DNA from: JAGXQV01 sp964527565
GTDB taxonomy: Bacteria; Pseudomonadota; Gammaproteobacteria; Burkholderiales; Sulfuricellaceae
Assembly: GCA_964527565.1 (NCBI GenBank)
Contig: CAZGOY010000056.1
Location: 1-17,829, forward strand
Direction of reading: 5' to 3'
DNA length: 17,829 nucleotides
Of the stretch, positions 14,932-17,829 are shown one piece after another. The notes beneath the pieces were generated by a model. It was not told the origin of the DNA. It worked only from the letters and a program-made list of their open reading frames with translations, and ran no database searches. The stretch's first letter is position 1. Every line of letters begins with the position of its first letter. The translations under genes were made by a program, and so were the position numbers.

Positions 14932-15221
14932 GACAAAGCCACCCCCGTCAACTTGGCGATACGATGAATCGGCCTTTCCGGTTCGCCATGCGCATGAAGG
15001 ACCAAATCCACGGAAAGCCCAAGCCGTTTTTCCAGTTCCGCAAGAAATTGCGCCTGCCGCCAGATTCCAGGCTGCGCCGGGGTTTCGATGTACAAATCCA
15101 CATCGCCGCCTTTGGCCGCATCATCAACCCTGGAACCAAAAAGTAACACCGTAGCGTTCTCACCCAGGAATCGGTGCGAGGTTTCGAGTATGGATTGGAT
15201 TTGCTGCGGGGCTATGCGCAT
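14928..15221 (-). CDS. Minimal nucleotidyltransferase (MNT-type) domain protein
   Basis: This 97-residue protein carries the signature of the MNT branch of the DNA polymerase beta superfamily: LLFGSRVDDAAKGGDVDLYI. It has GSR followed by the paired Asp of GDVDL, which bind metal and nucleotide. The third acidic residue is likely D86 (VDLVLHA), a usual position. Such proteins are antitoxins or modifiers (for example AMP transfer to HEPN toxins) in MNT/HEPN modules. ATG 15221 is preferred because it gives the usual length. A TTG at 15281 in the same frame would add 20 residues that look unlike protein. No clear Shine-Dalgarno is visible. The 3' end overlaps the next small ORF by 4 bp, while the expected HEPN partner is missing. 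Confidence 0.85.
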   Translation of the reverse strand: MRIAPQQIQSILETSHRFLGENATVLLFGSRVDDAAKGGDVDLYIETPAQPGIWRQAQFLAELEKRLGLSVDLVLHAHGEPERPIHRIAKLTGVALS

Positions 15222-15240
15222 GGTTTGTGAATATTTGTCT

Positions 15241-15318
15241 TTATGGTTCCTGGATTCCGTCTGCGGCACAATAGCCGACAAGCGAAATCACCAAATTGAT
15301 CCAGTCCATCGTGTTCAT
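15241..15318 (-). pseudogene. 25-codon ORF, probable remnant of a small membrane protein
   Basis: An ATG at 15318 opens 25 codons starting MNTMDWINLVISLVG and ending at TAA 15241-15243, 19 bp before the nucleotidyltransferase start. The first 15 residues resemble the N-terminus of small hydrophobic proteins that begin MDWINLxISL and continue as Gly-rich membrane segments. Here the frame is lost straight after. The ribosome site is weak. It could instead be a leader ORF of the nucleotidyltransferase gene, or chance. Confidence 0.3.
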
Positions 15319-15357
15319 GGCGAAGTAACGATAAAGATGTGATTTTTGCAGTGTACC

Positions 15358-15391
15358 AAAAAAAACAGGCCGACTTTCGTCGGCCTGTTTT
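15358..15391 (-). terminator. Intrinsic terminator of hppA
   Basis: A perfect 9-bp stem (caggccgac at 15366-15374, gtcggcctg at 15379-15387) closes a 4-base loop. On the minus strand it is followed by eight T (15365-15358). It begins 20 bp past the hppA stop. A run of four T on the other side could give weak bidirectional activity. Confidence 0.92.
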
Positions 15392-15411
15392 CTCACGCAA
15401 GCTCTACTGGA

Positions 15412-17451
15412 TTACAGCAGCGGCACGATCATCAGCGCGACGATGTTGATGATCTTGATCAGCGGGTTGACGGCGGGGCCGGCGGTGTCCTTGTAGGGAT
15501 CGCCGACGGTGTCGCCGGTCACGGCAGCCTTGTGGGCTTCGGAACCCTTGCCGCCGAAGTTGCCTTCTTCGATGTATTTCTTGGCGTTATCCCATGCGCC
15601 ACCGCCGGTGGTCATGGAGATCGCCACGAAGATGCCGGTAACGATGGTGCCCACCAGCACGCCGCCCAGCGCCTGCGCGCCGAGGGTCAGGCCGACGATC
15701 ACCGGAACGGCGACGGGCAGCAGCGAGGGAACGATCATTTCCTTGATGGCGGCCTTGGTCAGCATGTCCACGCAGGTGCCGTATTCCGGCTTGCCGGTGC
15801 CTTCCATGATGCCGGGGATTTCCTTGAACTGGCGGCGCACTTCGACCACCACCGAACCGGCGGCGCGGCCGACGGCTTCCATGCCCATGGCGGCGAACAG
15901 GTAAGGCACCATGCCGCCGATAAAGAGGCCGATGATGACCATGTGGTTGGACAGGTCGAAGGTCATGATGGCGCCGTTGCCATGGCTGGACAGCGCATGG
16001 GTGTAGTCGGCGAACAGCACCAGGGCGGCCAGACCGGCGGAGCCGATGGCGTAGCCTTTGGTCACGGCCTTGGTGGTGTTGCCCACGGCATCCAGCGGGT
16101 CGGTGATGTTGCGGATCTTTTCGTCCAGACCGGCCATTTCGGCAATGCCGCCGGCGTTGTCGGTGATCGGGCCGTAGGCGTCGAGCGCCACGATGATGCC
16201 GGCCATCGACAGCATGGAGGTGGCAGCGATGGCGATGCCGTACAGGCCGCCCAGGGCGTAAGCGGCCCAGATTGCCAGACACACGGCCAGAACCGGTGCG
16301 GCGGTGGATTTCATCGACACGCCCAGGCCGGCGATGACGTTGGTGCCGTGGCCGGTGGTGGAAGCTTCGGCAATGTGACGTACCGGGCTGAACTCGGTGG
16401 CGGTGTAATACTCGGTGATCCACACCATCGCCGCCGTCAGCGCCAGGCCGATCAGGGATGCCAGGTACAGGTTCGTCGAGGTCACCAGCTTGTCGTCGAT
16501 CATCACGCCTTCGCCGAGAATCCAGGTGGTCACCGGGTAGAAAGCGACGACCGCCAGCACGCCGGAGACGATCAGGCCGCGATACAGCGCGTTCATGATC
16601 TTGCCGCCTTCACGCACATTGACGAAGAAGGTGCCGATGATCGAAGCGATGATGGAAACGCCGCCGAGCACCAGCGGGTAGATCACCGCTTCCGGGGAAC
16701 CGGTGATCATCAGGCCGCCCAGCACCATGGTGGCGATGATGGTCACGGCGTAGGTCTCGAACAGGTCGGCGGCCATGCCGGCGCAGTCGCCGACGTTGTC
16801 ACCGACGTTGTCGGCGATCACCGCCGGGTTGCGGGGGTCGTCTTCGGGAATGCCGGCTTCGACTTTACCCACCAGGTCGGCGCCGACGTCGGCACCCTTG
16901 GTGAAAATGCCGCCGCCGAGACGGGCGAAGATGGAGATCAGCGAGCTGCCGAAAGCCAGGCCCACCAGGGAATGCGTTGCTTCAGCAGCGCTGGCGCCCA
17001 CGCCCAAGGTCAGGAAGGCGTAATAACCGGCCACGCCCAGCAGGCCCAGGCCAACCACCAGCAGACCGGTAATCGCGCCGCCCTTGAAGGCGACGTTGAG
17101 CGCGGCGTTCAGCCCTTCGCTGGCGGCTTGCGCGGTGCGCACGTTGGCGCGCACCGACACGTTCATGCCGATGTAGCCGGTGAGGCCGGACAGAACTGCG
17201 CCGAGTGCGAAACCGACGGCGGTCTGCCAGCCGAGCGCTGCCAGGATAATCACCAGCAGGATGGCACCGACGATGCCGATGGTGGTGTACTGGCGGTTGA
17301 GATAAGCCGATGCGCCTTCCTGCACGGCTGCGGAGATTTCCCGCATGCGGTCGTTGCCGGTCGGCAACCCCAAAATCCATTTAATCGAAACCGCCCCGTA
17401 CAGGAGCGCCGCTATCGCGCAAACCAGCGCAAATATCAAGCCTGTTGACAT
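15412..17451 (-). CDS. hppA: Membrane-bound proton-translocating pyrophosphatase
   Basis: The 679-residue integral membrane protein couples hydrolysis of pyrophosphate to proton export. The substrate motif DVGADLVGKVE is at 188-198, followed by DDPRNPAVIADNVGDNVGDC at 204-223, whose Asp residues bind Mg-PPi. A second conserved set is at 421-434 (VALDAYGPITDNAG) and 645-663 (TGDTVGDPYKDTAG). About 16 hydrophobic helices fit the family. Residue 461, in GNTTK, is Lys rather than Ala, which marks the K+-independent H+-pumping subfamily. ATG 17451 has the strong Shine-Dalgarno GAGGGGG at 17458-17464, and the gene ends at a clear intrinsic terminator. It lies downstream of a PPi-dependent phosphofructokinase on the same strand, a known pairing in PPi-based carbon metabolism. 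No key residue is missing. Confidence 0.97.
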   Translation of the reverse strand: MSTGLIFALVCAIAALLYGAVSIKWILGLPTGNDRMREISAAVQEGASAYLNRQYTTIGIVGAILLVIILAALGWQTAVGFALGAVLSGLTGYIGMNVSVRANVRTAQAASEGLNAALNVAFKGGAITGLLVVGLGLLGVAGYYAFLTLGVGASAAEATHSLVGLAFGSSLISIFARLGGGIFTKGADVGADLVGKVEAGIPEDDPRNPAVIADNVGDNVGDCAGMAADLFETYAVTIIATMVLGGLMITGSPEAVIYPLVLGGVSIIASIIGTFFVNVREGGKIMNALYRGLIVSGVLAVVAFYPVTTWILGEGVMIDDKLVTSTNLYLASLIGLALTAAMVWITEYYTATEFSPVRHIAEASTTGHGTNVIAGLGVSMKSTAAPVLAVCLAIWAAYALGGLYGIAIAATSMLSMAGIIVALDAYGPITDNAGGIAEMAGLDEKIRNITDPLDAVGNTTKAVTKGYAIGSAGLAALVLFADYTHALSSHGNGAIMTFDLSNHMVIIGLFIGGMVPYLFAAMGMEAVGRAAGSVVVEVRRQFKEIPGIMEGTGKPEYGTCVDMLTKAAIKEMIVPSLLPVAVPVIVGLTLGAQALGGVLVGTIVTGIFVAISMTTGGGAWDNAKKYIEEGNFGGKGSEAHKAAVTGDTVGDPYKDTAGPAVNPLIKIINIVALMIVPLL

Positions 17452-17457
17452 GAATTA

Positions 17458-17464
17458 CCCCCTC
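17458..17464 (-). promoter_or_regulatory. Strong ribosome binding site of hppA
   Basis: GAGGGGG on the minus strand lies six bases before the ATG at 17451 and fixes the start. Confidence 0.8.
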
Positions 17465-17515
17465 TTTCCTGTTTTAAAACCAAAAAAATTACCCCGAAAC
17501 CGCCCAACAACCGTA

Positions 17516-17545
17516 ATAACACGACTCAAATCAAATAACATTCAA
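17516..17545 (-). promoter_or_regulatory. Candidate sigma-70 promoter of hppA
   Basis: On the minus strand, TTGAAT (17545-17540) and TGTTAT (17521-17516) are separated by 18 bases within an A/T-rich stretch, 65 bp before the hppA start. The site is downstream of the pfp hairpin, so it would allow hppA to be transcribed apart from pfp. Matches are partial. Confidence 0.35.
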
Positions 17546-17571
17546 AACAAAATCCGCTTTCCACCCAAAAT

Positions 17572-17602
17572 CAACCCCGCACTCGAACTGCTTGCGGGGT
17601 TG
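17572..17602 (-). terminator. Candidate terminator or stem-loop after pfp
   Basis: A perfect 10-bp stem (caaccccgca at 17572-17581, tgcggggttg at 17593-17602) closes an 11-base loop. On the minus strand it is followed by ATTTTGGG. It begins 57 bp past the phosphofructokinase stop. The T-run is short, so readthrough into hppA is possible. Confidence 0.5.
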
Positions 17603-17659
17603 AAAATCTTGCCGCCTGACAGGTTGGAACCGGAACAAGCAGCAAACATTTCATTCACC

Positions 17660-17829
17660 TCAAAGCTTGAATTCAGGCAGCTTTTTCGCAACCGCGACGT
17701 TTTTCAGCGTCACGTAGACCGGCAGCCCGTCCTTGTAGGGCGGATAATCCTCGCCCTGAATCAGCGGCGCCAGGTAGCGCTTGCACTTCTCGGTGATGCC
17801 GAAGCCGTCCTTGGTGATGAAGTCCTTGG
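17660..17829 (-). CDS. pfp: Pyrophosphate-dependent 6-phosphofructokinase, C-terminal part
   Basis: Only the last 55 codons are inside the window, ending at TGA 17660-17662. The segment contains DGFGITEKCKRYLAPLIQGE, PPYKDGLPVYV and LKNVAVAKKL, which match my memory of the C-terminus of PPi-dependent phosphofructokinases from proteobacteria, where Pro-Pro-Tyr and LKNV-V-KKLP are conserved. The enzyme phosphorylates fructose 6-phosphate with PPi, reversibly. The downstream neighbour hppA also works on PPi, which supports the call. The active-site part is outside the window, so PPi rather than ATP specificity rests on the tail and the neighbour. Confidence 0.8.
   Translation of the reverse strand, partial: KDFITKDGFGITEKCKRYLAPLIQGEDYPPYKDGLPVYVTLKNVAVAKKLPEFKL

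Noticed and set aside
15346..17448. Plus-strand ORF of 700 codons opposite hppA
   Set aside because: It is an extreme Gly/His/Asp/Gln-rich antisense frame created by the codon use of hppA, which is certain from its motifs. It also begins inside the hppA terminator.

Overview
The window looks like chromosomal DNA of a GC-rich Gram-negative bacterium, most likely a betaproteobacterium. That placement is inferred from the codon use, the DUF2058 protein, the coupling of a PPi-dependent phosphofructokinase with a proton-pumping pyrophosphatase, and the dispersed palindromic repeats. Apart from a short gene tail at the left edge, every gene I can support is on the minus strand, so the biological order runs from right to left.

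Right end (about 15.2-17.8 kb): the C-terminus of a probable pyrophosphate-dependent 6-phosphofructokinase is followed by a complete H+-translocating membrane pyrophosphatase (hppA) with a clear intrinsic terminator. Both are enzymes of PPi-based energy metabolism. Next come a 25-codon remnant ORF, a minimal nucleotidyltransferase (MNT, antitoxin-type fold) and a 54-codon ORF joined to it by an ATGA overlap.

Centre (14558 down to 1293): a five-gene operon of about 13 kb fills most of the window. It encodes a 2484-residue cadherin/Calx-beta-like surface or secreted protein with an N-terminal LEPRMLFDGA motif, a TolC-family outer-membrane lipoprotein, a soluble periplasmic HlyD-type adaptor, a membrane-anchored GAF-HlyD hybrid, and a PqqD-like/M50 site-2-protease/HlyD hybrid. 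Gene spacing is tight (38 bp, 2 bp, an 11-bp overlap, 7 bp). It looks like a type I secretion apparatus plus its cargo, but no ABC ATPase or RND pump is present. The inner-membrane place is taken by an intramembrane-protease-like protein fused to an adaptor domain. This is the most interesting content of the window.

Left end (1-1292): a 29-codon gene tail on the plus strand, a REP-like palindrome, a 39-bp tandem repeat, a DUF2058 gene and a 78-bp inverted-repeat element. I see no tRNA, rRNA, insertion sequence, CRISPR array or riboswitch.
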